Shown here: piece by piece, positions 45,475 to 55,332 of the stretch
Layout of the letters: each line of letters opens with the position of its first letter
Numbering within the stretch: position 1 is the stretch's first letter
NCBI RefSeq assembly: GCF_005116465.1
Contig: NZ_SWBM01000001.1
Coordinates: 1,364,001-1,428,000 of the forward strand
DNA length: 64,000 bases
Direction: 5' to 3'
Origin: Robertmurraya kyonggiensis
GTDB taxonomy: Bacteria; Bacillota; Bacilli; Bacillales; Cytobacillaceae
Notes under the pieces: generated by a model
What the model saw: only the letters and a program-made list of their open reading frames with translations
What the model was told of the DNA's origin: nothing
Databases searched by the model: none
Made by a program: the position numbers and the translations under genes

Positions 45475-47091
45475 TTAAATTAAAACTTTATCCAATTCCA
45501 TATAGAGTCTCTCATATTCTCTTGCTGATTTTCCCCAACTAAAGTCAATGCCCATGATCCATTCGACCAATGCATTCCAATCTTGCTCGTTTTTATACGT
45601 CTCTAAACCTCTGAAGATAGAGTGCAATAGATCATTCCCGTTATATTGTTCAAAGACGAACCCATTTCCTTCGCCTTTTGAGCAATCTTGAATTGTATCA
45701 CGCAAGCCACCAACACCATGAACAATTGGAACGGCTCCATATCTTGAAGCAATCATTTGTGCCAATCCGCATGGCTCACTTTTCGATGGCATGAGGAAAA
45801 AATCAGATCCAGCATAAATCTTTCTTGCTAAATCTTGATTAAAGGTAATCAGGGAAGCAACTTTTCCTTGGTATTGGTCTTGAAGCCATTTGAAATAGTC
45901 CTCGAATTTACGCTCGCCAATTCCTAAAATAACGACCTGTACCTTTTCGCTTAACAATTTCTCCATCATGGCAGCAACAATATCAATGCCTTTATGAGTA
46001 ACGAGTCTGCTAACGATGGCAAAAAGAGGAACCTTCTCCTCTACTGGTAAATTAACAAGACGCTGCAGCTCGGTTTTATTCAATTTTTTCTTTTCAATCG
46101 TCTGTTGATTGTAATTCACAAAAATCGCTGGATCTGTTTCAGGATTATACAAATCCATATCAATCCCATTTAGAATCCCCTTAACTTTTTGCCCATTTCT
46201 TTGGATGATTCTCGCTAATCCTTTCGCGAAGTAATCATTCTTCAATTCACTCGCATAATTAGGGCTTACCGTATTAACATGATAAGCACATTCAATTGCG
46301 GCTTTCATTAAGTTCACGCATCCATTATATTCCAAAACACTTCGTGCTTCAGCAGGTAATCCAATAATATCCTCTAGCATGTGCAAGTTATTTTTTCCTT
46401 GGTATTCGATGTTATGAATCGTGAAGAGTGACTTTAGATGTAAGTGGTGATAGCTGAAATGAAGATATACTGGAATGAGCGCTGTTTGCCAATCATGACA
46501 ATGAATAATATTTGGTTCAAAGTCCATCACGTGAATGCTTTCCAATACTGCTTTGCTAAAAAAGGCAAATCGTTCACCATCGTCATCATATCCATATGGA
46601 ATCGCACGTTTAAAATAAAACTCATTGTCGATAAAGTAATAAGTAATCCCATCTTTTTCTGTGCGGAAGACACCACAATATTGTTTTCTCCAGGCAAGCT
46701 CAACATGGAAATGCCCTAAGAACTGCATCTTATTTCTTTCTTGTGGGCTAATAGAATCGTAGAGAGGGAGGACAACGCGCACATCAAAACGGTCTTTATT
46801 ATCTTTCATAATCGCTTTTGGTAACGCTCCAATTACCTCACCTAAGCCACCCGTTACAAAAAACGGTACTCCTTCAGAAGCAGCCATCAAAATGTTAATT
46901 TTCCGACCTTTACCATTACCTTCAACTTCATCATTAATGATTACTCGTTCTTTTTTGATTAAAATAGGGCCTTCTATTGGTGGAGCACTTTCTTCAGATG
47001 AATGACTACCCATGATTTTTATTTCTAAAGGAACACTTGGCTCCACTTTTTTATCTGCGATCGTCCGTTGTTGGATGACTTGTTTTCTCAT
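45475..47091 (-). CDS. glgA: Glycogen synthase GlgA with N-terminal extension and altered KTGGL motif
   Basis: Protein of 538 residues, GT5. It matches GlgA from about residue 65 (INILMAASEGVPFF..), preceded by a 60-residue hydrophilic extension not found in usual GlgA, which starts near there. The start is supported by GGAG ten bases upstream, and no good internal start exists. The ADP-glucose-binding motif K-x-G-G-L is VTGGL here: the Lys is Val. Other parts (CHDWQTALIPVYL, the C-terminal FLMPSKSEPCGLAQMIASRYGAVPIVHGVGGLRDTI) are normal. It polymerises ADP-glucose. Confidence 0.88.
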   Translation of the reverse strand: MRKQVIQQRTIADKKVEPSVPLEIKIMGSHSSEESAPPIEGPILIKKERVIINDEVEGNGKGRKINILMAASEGVPFFVTGGLGEVIGALPKAIMKDNKDRFDVRVVLPLYDSISPQERNKMQFLGHFHVELAWRKQYCGVFRTEKDGITYYFIDNEFYFKRAIPYGYDDDGERFAFFSKAVLESIHVMDFEPNIIHCHDWQTALIPVYLHFSYHHLHLKSLFTIHNIEYQGKNNLHMLEDIIGLPAEARSVLEYNGCVNLMKAAIECAYHVNTVSPNYASELKNDYFAKGLARIIQRNGQKVKGILNGIDMDLYNPETDPAIFVNYNQQTIEKKKLNKTELQRLVNLPVEEKVPLFAIVSRLVTHKGIDIVAAMMEKLLSEKVQVVILGIGERKFEDYFKWLQDQYQGKVASLITFNQDLARKIYAGSDFFLMPSKSEPCGLAQMIASRYGAVPIVHGVGGLRDTIQDCSKGEGNGFVFEQYNGNDLLHSIFRGLETYKNEQDWNALVEWIMGIDFSWGKSAREYERLYMELDKVLI

Positions 47092-47127
47092 CAAATTTCA
47101 TCTCCGTTCATTATGACTATATTTGCA

Positions 47128-48246
47128 CTAAATCCTACTCCCTTTTTCTATATAAAACGGATGGGTTTCATGCCCACATAGCATTCGGTTTTCACCAATT
47201 TGAACGTTTTTGTCGGTGACGATATGATTCAATGTAGCATTTATCCCGATCTCACAATCTTGCATAACGATACTATTGCTCACGGTCGCATACTTCTTAA
47301 TCTTCACACCGCGAAAAATAATCGAATTTTTCACTGTCCCATCGATAATACAGCCATCTGCAATAATTGAATTTTCGACAACTGCTGACGGTCCATACTT
47401 CGTTGGTGCTGAATCATTCACACTTGTATAAATCGGACGATAAGGTTTCCGGAATAAGTCCTCTCGAACAGACATTTTCAATAAATCTAAATTACTTTTT
47501 AAATAGCTTTCTAGTGAATCAATGTAAGCGAAATACTCTTTAAATTCGAAGCCTTTTACGAGGAAGTGCTCTGTGTGGTCAGCCCAATAATCTAGAATGC
47601 TGGTATATCCTTTATTAATGGCTAGTGAAATTTGCTTTTTTAGGAAATCCTTCTGTACAATCATGGTTCCTAAGTACAGAGCATCTCCAACTTTTATATT
47701 TGTCGATCTTTCAATCTTTGCAATACGTTCATTTTTATCTAGTTTAAAAACAGGTCTTTTTTCTTTCCAGGTCGTATTTTCTTGATTTTTCTTATATAAA
47801 ATCGTCACATCAGCATGATTTTCCTGGTGCCCTTTTAGCATATCAGAATAGGAAATATTACAAACAATATCACAGTCTGAGAGTACGACATATTTCTCAT
47901 TCGTTTTGTCTAAATAGTACATAATCCCTTTTAATGTTTCTAAACGATTATCAATCTGAACGACTTCCTCAGCGTCATCTGAGAAAGATTGTAATAGGCG
48001 AATGCCACCTCTTTTTCTGGCTAGATCCCATGCTTTTCCTGTGCCAATATGGTCCATTAAATTTTGATAGTTTCTTTTTGTCACAATGCCAATATTATTA
48101 ATGCCAGAGTTTGTCATATTGGAAAGTACAAAATCGATTAGACGATATCTTCCACCAAAAGGCACGGAAGCCATGATGCGTTTTTTTGTGATTTCTGGTA
48201 CTTGTTTATCGTTGATATTAGAAAATACAATTCCTAGTGCATTCAT
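47128..48246 (-). CDS. glgD: GlgD, regulatory partner of ADP-glucose pyrophosphorylase
   Basis: Protein of 372 residues, nucleotidyltransferase fold and C-terminal left-handed beta-helix ([28 protein letters not shown]..). The start has [13 protein letters not shown], which lacks the catalytic GGxGxRL loop of GlgC, as in GlgD. With GlgC it forms the active Firmicute enzyme. Overlaps glgC by four bases (ATGA), so translation is coupled. Confidence 0.9.
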   Translation of the reverse strand: MNALGIVFSNINDKQVPEITKKRIMASVPFGGRYRLIDFVLSNMTNSGINNIGIVTKRNYQNLMDHIGTGKAWDLARKRGGIRLLQSFSDDAEEVVQIDNRLETLKGIMYYLDKTNEKYVVLSDCDIVCNISYSDMLKGHQENHADVTILYKKNQENTTWKEKRPVFKLDKNERIAKIERSTNIKVGDALYLGTMIVQKDFLKKQISLAINKGYTSILDYWADHTEHFLVKGFEFKEYFAYIDSLESYLKSNLDLLKMSVREDLFRKPYRPIYTSVNDSAPTKYGPSAVVENSIIADGCIIDGTVKNSIIFRGVKIKKYATVSNSIVMQDCEIGINATLNHIVTDKNVQIGENRMLCGHETHPFYIEKGSRI

Positions 48247-49532
48247 TCGATAGCCTCTCTTTCCTGTCTACTGGAATAAATGACATCATCCGATTTGATC
48301 ACCTTTAATATGCCCTTTAAATGGGACTTCTCGATATACTTCAAATACAAATTGCTATCGATAATTTCTCCGCTAGAAATTTGTGTAAAATCCTTTACTT
48401 TGACATTGCTGCCTAAAACCGTTAGCTCTCCCCCATTACCGCGGTCCTCTCCAACTTTTGCATCCTTTCCGACATAGACACCTACGTCGACGATGCTATA
48501 ATTAACGGTTGCGCCTTCGCTCACGAATGTATTTCGCATGACAACACTGTCTTTAATGACAGCCCCTTCTTCAACTGTCACTCCACTAAAAAGAACAGAA
48601 TTTATGACGGTACCATGAATTTCACAGCCTTCAGCAATCACACTGTTCCTAACAGAAGCATCGTTCCCGATAAAATGAGGGTGGTCAGGATAGTGGCGAT
48701 AACTGATTTTCCACTTCTGATCATTTAAATCAAGCTTTGGACAATCCCCTAATAGATCCATATTTCCTTCCCATAATGATTGGAGTGTTCCCACGTCTTT
48801 CCAATAGCCTTCAAATGGGTAAGCGAACATTTTTTCGCCAGAATACAACATTGCTGGGATGACATTTTTTCCAAAATCTTTTGAGGAATTCTCATCCTCT
48901 TCATCTTCCGTTAAATAGCGGAACAGTGCTTCCTTTTTAAAAATGTATACACCCATCGATGCCTTGTTACTTTTCGGAATACTTGGCTTCTCTTCGAACT
49001 CATAAATTCTTCCGTCCTCATACGTATTCATAATGCCAAAGCGACTCGCTTCTTCCATTGGTACCGAAAGAACCGCAATTGTGCAATCTGCATCCTTCTC
49101 AATATGGTACTCAAGCATTTTGTTGTAATCCATTTTATAAATATGATCACCAGAAAGAATAATGACATATTCAGGCTGGTATCGATCGATAAAATTCATA
49201 TTTTGATAGATTGCATTTGCTGTCCCTTTGTACCAATCTCCACCTTTTACTTGTTGATACGGAGGAAGGATGTGAACACCTCCATGAGACCGGTCCAAAT
49301 CCCAAGGTTCCCCATTATCAATATAATCATTTAATTCTAATGGTTGATATTGAGTTAAAACTCCAACAGTATCAATGCCAGAATTAATGCAATTCGATAA
49401 AGTAAAATCAATAATTCGGTACTTCCCACCAAAATGGACGGCCGGTTTTGCAATTTGCTTCGTCAATACATGCAATCTACTTCCTTGACCACCTGCTAGT
49501 AACATCGCTACACATTTTTTCTTCCGAAACAT
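48243..49532 (-). CDS. glgC: Glucose-1-phosphate adenylyltransferase GlgC
   Basis: Protein of 429 residues. [12 protein letters not shown] pyrophosphorylase loop, [40 protein letters not shown] and the C-terminal beta-helix repeats. The loop reads RLHVLT where RLxPLT is usual, a small change. It makes ADP-glucose from glucose-1-phosphate and ATP, the first committed step of glycogen synthesis. Longer than B. subtilis GlgC by about 45 residues. Followed by glgD with ATGA overlap. Confidence 0.9.
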   Translation of the reverse strand: MFRKKKCVAMLLAGGQGSRLHVLTKQIAKPAVHFGGKYRIIDFTLSNCINSGIDTVGVLTQYQPLELNDYIDNGEPWDLDRSHGGVHILPPYQQVKGGDWYKGTANAIYQNMNFIDRYQPEYVIILSGDHIYKMDYNKMLEYHIEKDADCTIAVLSVPMEEASRFGIMNTYEDGRIYEFEEKPSIPKSNKASMGVYIFKKEALFRYLTEDEEDENSSKDFGKNVIPAMLYSGEKMFAYPFEGYWKDVGTLQSLWEGNMDLLGDCPKLDLNDQKWKISYRHYPDHPHFIGNDASVRNSVIAEGCEIHGTVINSVLFSGVTVEEGAVIKDSVVMRNTFVSEGATVNYSIVDVGVYVGKDAKVGEDRGNGGELTVLGSNVKVKDFTQISSGEIIDSNLYLKYIEKSHLKGILKVIKSDDVIYSSRQEREAIE

Positions 49533-49756
49533 CTTCAGCTCCCCCTTTAATTAAGGCTCTTTTCTCAAACTTTGTTGCTTTTGGAGCAAAAAATCAATAA
49601 AGTAATCTTTGTTTTCAGTGATAACTGAATCGTAAATCAATGAGAAAAGAGCTTGCAATCTAGCTAGAATGCACCAACTGATTATTTCTACGTTAAAATC
49701 GGCAGTAGGATTTTAACAACAGTCTTTACGAAAACAGCCTCAATTGAATACTTTCT

Positions 49757-51670
49757 TTAAATTCTCACGCTTTTTTGCTCTGTGTGTTGAATCACAAGTG
49801 TTGTTAAAGGTGGTAAAGTTATTGAAATGTATTGGTCGAGCTCATGCATCGGTTCATCTGTTGTTCCAAGTAGCTTGCGATTACGTATCCCTGAACCACC
49901 GAATTTCTTTAAGTCTGTATTGAATATTTCTTTATATTGACCTTTCTCTGGTACACCAACGTAGTAATCCTCCCATAGGACCGGAGAAAAGTTCACAACG
50001 ATCACTAATTCATTTTGCGCTTTATCCATTCGTCGGAAGGAGAGTATATTTCTTGTATGGTCTGAATGGCAAATCCATTTGAATCCATCGCCGGAGCAAT
50101 CTAATTCCCATAGCGGACGGTTTTGTAAATAAAAATGGTTCGCATGACTAAAAAAGGTTTGCAACTTCTTATGAGATTCATATTTTAAGAGGAACCATTC
50201 AAGCTCTTTTTTGTAATTCCATTCAATGAATTGACCGATTTCACAGCCCATGAACATAAGTTTTTTACCAGGATGACTGAGCATATAGAGGAGAAAGCTA
50301 CGTACGCCTGCAAATTTATCGTGGTAGTCCCCTGGCATTTTATCTAACAAGGAACGTTTTCCATGAACGACCTCGTCATGGGAAATCGGTAAGATGAAGT
50401 TTTCGTCACAAGCATAGACAATTGGAAAAGTAAGTTTACCATGATGATACTGGCGTGCAATGGGGTCAACTTCCATATATGATAAGACATCATTCATCCA
50501 ACCCATATTCCATTTGTAATTGAAACCTAATCCATTATGGGAAGGAGGAAGTGTCACGCCTGGCCATGCGGTCGATTCTTCCGCTATCATTAAAGTATGA
50601 GGAAAATTGGTTAATACGGTATGATTCAATGTTCTTATGAAGTCAATCGCTTCAAGATTTCCTTCGCCTCCGTAAGCATTTGGCCTCCATTCACCACTTT
50701 CTCTGTTGTAATTCAAGTAAATCATGGAGGCAACTGCATCCACTCGGAGACCATCAATATGATATTTTTCCATAAAAAAGATTGCATTTGAAATGAGGAA
50801 AGCCTGAACTTCTTTTCTACCAAAGTCAAAAATTCGCGTTCCCCACTGCTTATGCTCCTGTTTTAACGGATCTTTATATTCATACAAAGGCTGACCATCG
50901 AATTCATATAATCCGTGGGCATCCTTTGGAAAATGAGCAGGAACCCAATCCATGATGACGCCTATCCCATGTTCGTGAGCTAAATTGACGAAATACATGA
51001 AGTCCTCAGGTTTCCCAAATCGCGAAGTAACACTATAATAGCCGCAAACCTGATACCCCCAAGATCCGTCGAACGGATGCTCAGCAAGTGGCAAAAGTTC
51101 AATATGGGTATACCCCATCTTTTTCACATAAGGAATCAGTTCGTTCGCAATCGCACGATAGTTCAGGTACCCGTCGTCAGCCGTTTTTCTCCACGACCCT
51201 AAATGTACCTCATATATATTCAATGGACTCTCATAAATATTCTGCTTCTCTTTAACCATTTGCCAATCATAGTCAGTCCATGTAAATTTGTCAGCAAATC
51301 GATACGTATAAGAGGCCGTTTTCTCCTTTGTTTCACTATAAACCGCATAAGGGTCAGCTTTAAAAAGCACCCGACCGTCCTTCGTGGTCACCGCATATTT
51401 GTATAAGGAGAACTCTTCTAACCCTTCCACAAAAAGCTCCCATATTCCCTCGTTCGTTTCTTTGACCATGGGGTGCGACTGAGGGTCCCAATGATTAAAA
51501 TCTCCAACAATAGAAACTGCACTTGCATTTGGGGCCCATACTCTAAATACATATCCACACTTTTCTTTATATTCAGAAAAATGAGAACCTAAATAATCAT
51601 AAGCTCTGAAGTTTTTTCCGTGGTGAAACAAGTATTTTGCTACAGACATATCCTCCTTATATTGCTGCAT
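49757..51670 (-). CDS. glgB: 1,4-alpha-glucan branching enzyme GlgB
   Basis: Protein of 637 residues. N-terminal CBM48 (YVFRVWAPNASAVSIVGDFNHWD), then a GH13 barrel: VIMDWVPAHF, GLRVDAVASMIYLNY (nucleophile Asp), MIAEESTAWPGV (acid Glu) and ISHDEVVHGKRSLL (third Asp). It makes the alpha-1,6 branches of glycogen. First gene of the operon glgB-glgC-glgD-glgA-glgP-GH13, on the minus strand. A 224-base gap before glgC has no clear signal. Confidence 0.92.
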   Translation of the reverse strand: MQQYKEDMSVAKYLFHHGKNFRAYDYLGSHFSEYKEKCGYVFRVWAPNASAVSIVGDFNHWDPQSHPMVKETNEGIWELFVEGLEEFSLYKYAVTTKDGRVLFKADPYAVYSETKEKTASYTYRFADKFTWTDYDWQMVKEKQNIYESPLNIYEVHLGSWRKTADDGYLNYRAIANELIPYVKKMGYTHIELLPLAEHPFDGSWGYQVCGYYSVTSRFGKPEDFMYFVNLAHEHGIGVIMDWVPAHFPKDAHGLYEFDGQPLYEYKDPLKQEHKQWGTRIFDFGRKEVQAFLISNAIFFMEKYHIDGLRVDAVASMIYLNYNRESGEWRPNAYGGEGNLEAIDFIRTLNHTVLTNFPHTLMIAEESTAWPGVTLPPSHNGLGFNYKWNMGWMNDVLSYMEVDPIARQYHHGKLTFPIVYACDENFILPISHDEVVHGKRSLLDKMPGDYHDKFAGVRSFLLYMLSHPGKKLMFMGCEIGQFIEWNYKKELEWFLLKYESHKKLQTFFSHANHFYLQNRPLWELDCSGDGFKWICHSDHTRNILSFRRMDKAQNELVIVVNFSPVLWEDYYVGVPEKGQYKEIFNTDLKKFGGSGIRNRKLLGTTDEPMHELDQYISITLPPLTTLVIQHTEQKSVRI

Positions 51671-51892
51671 CTAATCCATCCCTTCTACAAATACTTTTAT
51701 CACCCGAGTATATTAAAGAAAAATTACTGATAGACTAAGTAAATCGTACGAACTTGTTAAATTTTAACAAATACGTGTAAAAATAATCCACCAATAATGC
51801 TATTCCATATAATGTATATTATTTTACCATTGATCTATTAATTTTTTGTAAAATTAGTAAGAAATTCTTACAAAGAAATCAATATACCTAAC

Positions 51893-51941
51893 AAAAAAGC
51901 ACAAAAGGCATTCGAATTTTTCAAAATGCCTCTTGTGCTTT
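51893..51941 (-). terminator. Terminator of the tetR-relP transcript
   Basis: AAAGCACAA..GGCATT stem with AATGCC..TTGTGCTTT, then a U-run on the minus strand, directly after the relP stop. Confidence 0.85.
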
Positions 51942-51951
51942 ACATCTTACA

Positions 51952-52692
51952 TTATACTTTTTTTGTTAAAGATTCTAAAAGATACGTAGGGAGATTAAAT
52001 GTTTCCTCGTCTATCCCTAATAATAATTTTTTAGTTGTATTTTCATTATCTAGTTGCTTGATCGTTATCATTTCCTTATGGAGTCGCTCCATTTTTCGAT
52101 CAAGCTCCCCTGCCGTGATGGCTGCTTCCTTTAACTCTGTTATCAAATGGTCAGGTACAGCTTTGTTATATTTATAAAATATTTTATGCTCAAGACTTGC
52201 CCAAAAATCCATCGCAATCGTTCTTATTTGTATTTCTACCGGTATATGCTCTTCACGGTCTGACATAAAAATCGGGATCTCAACGATCAAATGAAGGCTT
52301 TGATAGCCGTTTGGCTTTGGATTTTGAATATAATCCTTACAATTTAGGATTTTTACATCTTTTTGTTTCTTTAACATCTCACTTATTTCATATATATCAG
52401 ATATAAAAGAACATGTTATGCGAATCCCCGCAATATCTTTAACTTGTTCTCTAATTGACGCTAATGATAGTTCATGCCCTTTTCTCATCACCTTTTTTAA
52501 AATGCCATCCGGTGATTTTACCCGAGAAGAAACATGCTCAATTGGGTTATATTCATGAATGTATTGAAATTCCTCTTTTAAGATATTAATCTTCGTATTC
52601 ATTTCGTCTAATGCAAATTTATAAGCCATCATGAATCTTGTTAATTCCGTCTTTAAATTCTTCAGTTCTTGAATATCCATACTTTCACTCAT
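51952..52692 (-). CDS. relP: Small alarmone synthetase RelP (YwaC type)
   Basis: Protein of 246 residues with the RelA/SpoT synthetase fold only. MAYKFALDEMNTKINILKEEFQYIHEYNPIEHVSSRVKS, then DIAGIRITCSFISDIYEISEM, NPKPNGYQSLHLIVEIP and EIQIRTIAMDFWASLEHKI, close to B. subtilis YwaC/SasA rather than RelQ. It makes ppGpp/pppGpp from GTP or GDP and ATP, linked to cell-envelope stress. The ATG is two bases after the tetR stop, so the genes are coupled. Confidence 0.85.
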   Translation of the reverse strand: MSESMDIQELKNLKTELTRFMMAYKFALDEMNTKINILKEEFQYIHEYNPIEHVSSRVKSPDGILKKVMRKGHELSLASIREQVKDIAGIRITCSFISDIYEISEMLKKQKDVKILNCKDYIQNPKPNGYQSLHLIVEIPIFMSDREEHIPVEIQIRTIAMDFWASLEHKIFYKYNKAVPDHLITELKEAAITAGELDRKMERLHKEMITIKQLDNENTTKKLLLGIDEETFNLPTYLLESLTKKV

Positions 52693-52694
52693 CT

Positions 52695-53345
52695 CTAGTT
52701 GTTTTTCAAATTACTAATAACATCGATTTTTTCGGGAGGAAACACAAGTCTGCAAATAATCTTCGCTAATTCACCGAAATTTGGTTGAGTTCCAATTTCA
52801 GTGTACATTTCGGGTAATTTTTCAAGTATCGACATAACCGTCCATGAAACAGTTTCTAGGTTTAAATCTTCCCAAGTAAACCCTTGCTCTTTTGCTTTTT
52901 CAAGCCCCTGATGAATCCGTGCAACGATATTTCTTTTCGCATTTACTAATACCTTCGCAAGTTCAGGGTCACGGTGAAGCAACTCTGGTAGAACACGATG
53001 AATGCCTTTTTCTTTCAAGCGATTAAAATGGTCTTCCAATAGTGACGAAAGATATTCCTCTGGATTAACGTTACTCCAAAGTGGCTCTGGTGGTAGTAAG
53101 CTTTCGAGCTTGTCCTCGAGTATGGACATAAGAAGTTGTCTTTTATCTGAAAAATATCGATAAAAGGTGCCTGTTGCAACACCTGCATGTTGAGCAATTT
53201 CCTTTGCGTTCGTTTGGTCATATCCTTTTTCAATAAATAAGGTACGGCCACTTTTTAATAAGGCATCTCTCTTTTCATGTGCTCGAGCCTGCTTCGGAAT
53301 GATTGGCAGCGAACCAATCAATTGCGTCTCGTCCATTTCAGTCAT
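52695..53345 (-). CDS. TetR/AcrR family regulator
   Basis: Protein of about 216 residues. N-terminal HTH (KRDALLKSGRTLFIEKGYDQTNAKEIAQHAGVATGTFYRYFSDKRQLLMSILEDK) is typical TetR; the rest is helical ligand-binding. The start was set at 53345: frames starting further up lie in the -10 element. It is cotranscribed with relP. Two matching palindromes upstream, TGAAC-N4-GTTCA, are likely its operators. Confidence 0.8.
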   Translation of the reverse strand: MTEMDETQLIGSLPIIPKQARAHEKRDALLKSGRTLFIEKGYDQTNAKEIAQHAGVATGTFYRYFSDKRQLLMSILEDKLESLLPPEPLWSNVNPEEYLSSLLEDHFNRLKEKGIHRVLPELLHRDPELAKVLVNAKRNIVARIHQGLEKAKEQGFTWEDLNLETVSWTVMSILEKLPEMYTEIGTQPNFGELAKIICRLVFPPEKIDVISNLKNN

Positions 53346-53386
53346 CATCGTCACCTCGTAAATCATTATATCACAGGAATAAAAAA

Positions 53387-53451
53387 TGAACTAGAGTTCA
53401 CGTTTTTGTTGACACTCTATTTCGCTCATGTAATACTTGAACTATGGTTCA
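53387..53451. promoter_or_regulatory. Divergent promoters with two TGAAC-N4-GTTCA operators
   Basis: Dyads at 53387-53400 (tgaacTAGAgttca) and 53438-53451 (tgaacTATGgttca), 51 bases apart. The first covers the -35 of a minus promoter with extended -10 TGATATAAT (about 53363-53371). The second follows TTGACA (53409-53414) and TAATAC (53431-53436) of a plus promoter. The fit with TetR autoregulation, and control of the divergent gene, is strong. Confidence 0.6.
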
Positions 53452-53537
53452 TGTTTATTTGATACATTATCTTCTAACACCCCTTGTATAATGGTCGGAT
53501 GAACATGAGCTCTATTCTGTTAGTTTGAGGAGTCGTC

Positions 53538-53750
53538 TTGCAATTGAATTCACAGAAGGCAAGTTTAGGGGATAGAATACAATTTTCTAGAAACGGAGAA
53601 CAGTTTATTGGAGAAGTTACTCGTATCCGTGAAGAAAGCGTTATCGTAAAGTTGAATGATACAGATGCGAATTACTTGAAATTAGAGACTCCATTGACTG
53701 TTGTATCGCATAAGCACTACATTGTTTTAGCGTCTAATTCCTTAAAATAA
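53538..53750 (+). CDS. DUF2187 family small protein
   Basis: Protein of 70 residues, beta-rich SH3-like: ASLGDRIQFSRNGEQFIGEVTRIREESVIVKLN then YLKLETPLTVVSHKHYIVL, as in DUF2187 (B. subtilis YkvS type), of unknown function. The TTG start has AGGAG five bases upstream. Divergent from the TetR gene, with a plus promoter and operator between. Confidence 0.75.
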   Translation: MQLNSQKASLGDRIQFSRNGEQFIGEVTRIREESVIVKLNDTDANYLKLETPLTVVSHKHYIVLASNSLK

Positions 53751-53919
53751 GAAACCTTTAAGTTATTAACGGCTTGTTTTTAAATGGGTCAACAAACATT
53801 CTCTTCAAATTTCAGATGTTTTATTTGATCATTTTTAAACTTCTGCTATATAATATTAATAATTATTTTTCTGATGTTAATAGTGCTTAATTAACTTAAT
53901 TTCTGGAGGGTGAAAAAAC

Positions 53920-54069
53920 ATGACAAAAACCCCTGAAAACAAAAATTTAAAAGTTGATTCACAGATTTCCTTAAAAGGATTAGTGAAAGCTATTTTTAAC
54001 GACACCGTTCATGTGCAAATCGGTGGCAAAGTTATTACATTACCAATTACTGATTTAAAAAGTCAATGA
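53920..54069 (+). CDS. Small beta-rich protein of unknown function
   Basis: Frame of 49 residues with a strong site (GGAGGG, 8-9 bases before ATG). Sequence: a hydrophilic start, then LKGLVKAIFNDTVHVQIGGKVITLPITDLK, which looks like a small SH3/KOW-type barrel half. Its look recalls the DUF2187 protein just upstream. A clear terminator follows, so it is very likely expressed. Confidence 0.6.
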   Translation: MTKTPENKNLKVDSQISLKGLVKAIFNDTVHVQIGGKVITLPITDLKSQ

Positions 54070-54085
54070 ATTTACGAATAGATCT

Positions 54086-54126
54086 GAAAAGAGGATGTCC
54101 CAAAAGCTTGGGACTCCTCTTTTTGT
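54086..54126 (+). terminator. Terminator after the small 49-residue gene
   Basis: AAAAGAGGA..TCCCAA/TTGGGA..TCCTCTTTT stem with a T-run. Confidence 0.85.
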
Positions 54127-54140
54127 TTGTTTATGTAATG

Positions 54141-54200
54141 GTTGATTTCCACTACAGGCGAACGCTTTCCGAGGGGGAGTCCTTAAGCCTTCTCGGCGGA
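54141..54200. repeat. Degenerate copy of a common Bacillus intergenic repeat
   Basis: The run GATTTCCACTACAGGCG, then CGCTTTCCGAGGGG and CTTCTCGGCGG, resembles the start of the repeat often seen between Bacillus genes (GATTTCCGCTCCAGGCGCTCGCTTTCCGCGGGCG type). Only one end is present, without the inverted partner. Confidence 0.45.
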
Positions 54201-54375
54201 TATGTAAAACTTTCAACTAAATTCCCCTTTTATTTTTAAAAAAAGGGACGCCAATTGAACAACCTCCCCATTTAGATGCATAAACATATAAAACATAACC
54301 TTGAATAAATAGAGGAATCGAATGCTCTTTATAGAAATTAATATTATAGTTAAAGAGAGAAGGAGTAAATGACAC

Positions 54376-55332
54376 GTGAGTAATCAAATAATTCCAGCAG
54401 TAATTGCTTTTGTTGCTGTTTCAATTTTATCCCCCGTACTAATAGCTGTTTTGAGAAAGCTTAAGTTGATTCAACCGATAAGAAAAGAACTTCCTTCAGA
54501 TCATCAGTTAAAAAAAGGGACTCCGTTAATGTTTGGAATTATTCTTTTTGTAGGAATTATAATATCACTCCTTTTCTCACCTACTCCATTAATGTATTTC
54601 TTATTTATTACATACATTCTTTTTAGTTTTGTTGGCTTTTTGGACGATTTTTGGAAAGCTTCCCGCCAGGACCCATTAGGTGTCTCAAGTCGTACCAAAC
54701 TTATTTTTCAATTTATTTTCACTGGAGCTTTACTTTTTTACGTAATCCACGAATTAGGCATAGATACCAGTATTCACATTTATAAAGATATTTCTTTAGA
54801 TCTTCCAATAATGCTATATATAATTGTGATCACGTTATTTGTTGTAGGTTCTGCAAATGCCATAAATTTTACGGATGGGTTAGATGGTCTTTTAGGAGTT
54901 GTTGCAATCCCTTCATACTTTTTCTTTTTTATCGTTTCTGACAGCTCAGAGGTGCAACTTTTCTGTTTAATTATGATTGGATGTTTACTCGGCTTTCTCA
55001 TTTACAATATATATCCTGCAAAAGCCTTTATGGGGGATACAGGATCATTAGCCATTGGGGGATCGCTTTCATTTCTTGCAGTTATTGAGAAAGTGGAAAT
55101 TTTAATCCCCATTTTGTTCTTTGTGTACTTTGCAGAAGAACTTTCGGTCATTTTACAAGTTTCGTCATTTAAACTTACTCATAAGCGTATTTTTAGAATG
55201 ACACCCATTCACTATCACTTTGGCTTAAAGTACGGTTGGTCAGAAACTACAATTGTCTCAGTTTTTGGATTTATTTCTTGGATTTGTGTTTTTGTCTGTT
55301 TAACTTATTGGAAACTTCTTCTAAATCCATGA
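54376..55332 (+). CDS. MraY-like phospho-sugar transferase (paralog, copy 2)
   Basis: Protein of 318 residues, closely related to the 11.2-kb copy. Same motifs: FVGFLDDFWK, NAINFTDGLDGLLG, MGDTGSLAIGG and MTPIHYHFG. The middle His of HHH is Tyr here (Phe in copy 1). GTG start; AGAAGGAG precedes it, somewhat distant. It faces the same small membrane protein gene. So it is a paralog of MraY/TagO type, not the essential MraY of the cell-division cluster; the product may be another undecaprenyl-linked glycan. Confidence 0.8.
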   Translation: MSNQIIPAVIAFVAVSILSPVLIAVLRKLKLIQPIRKELPSDHQLKKGTPLMFGIILFVGIIISLLFSPTPLMYFLFITYILFSFVGFLDDFWKASRQDPLGVSSRTKLIFQFIFTGALLFYVIHELGIDTSIHIYKDISLDLPIMLYIIVITLFVVGSANAINFTDGLDGLLGVVAIPSYFFFFIVSDSSEVQLFCLIMIGCLLGFLIYNIYPAKAFMGDTGSLAIGGSLSFLAVIEKVEILIPILFFVYFAEELSVILQVSSFKLTHKRIFRMTPIHYHFGLKYGWSETTIVSVFGFISWICVFVCLTYWKLLLNP

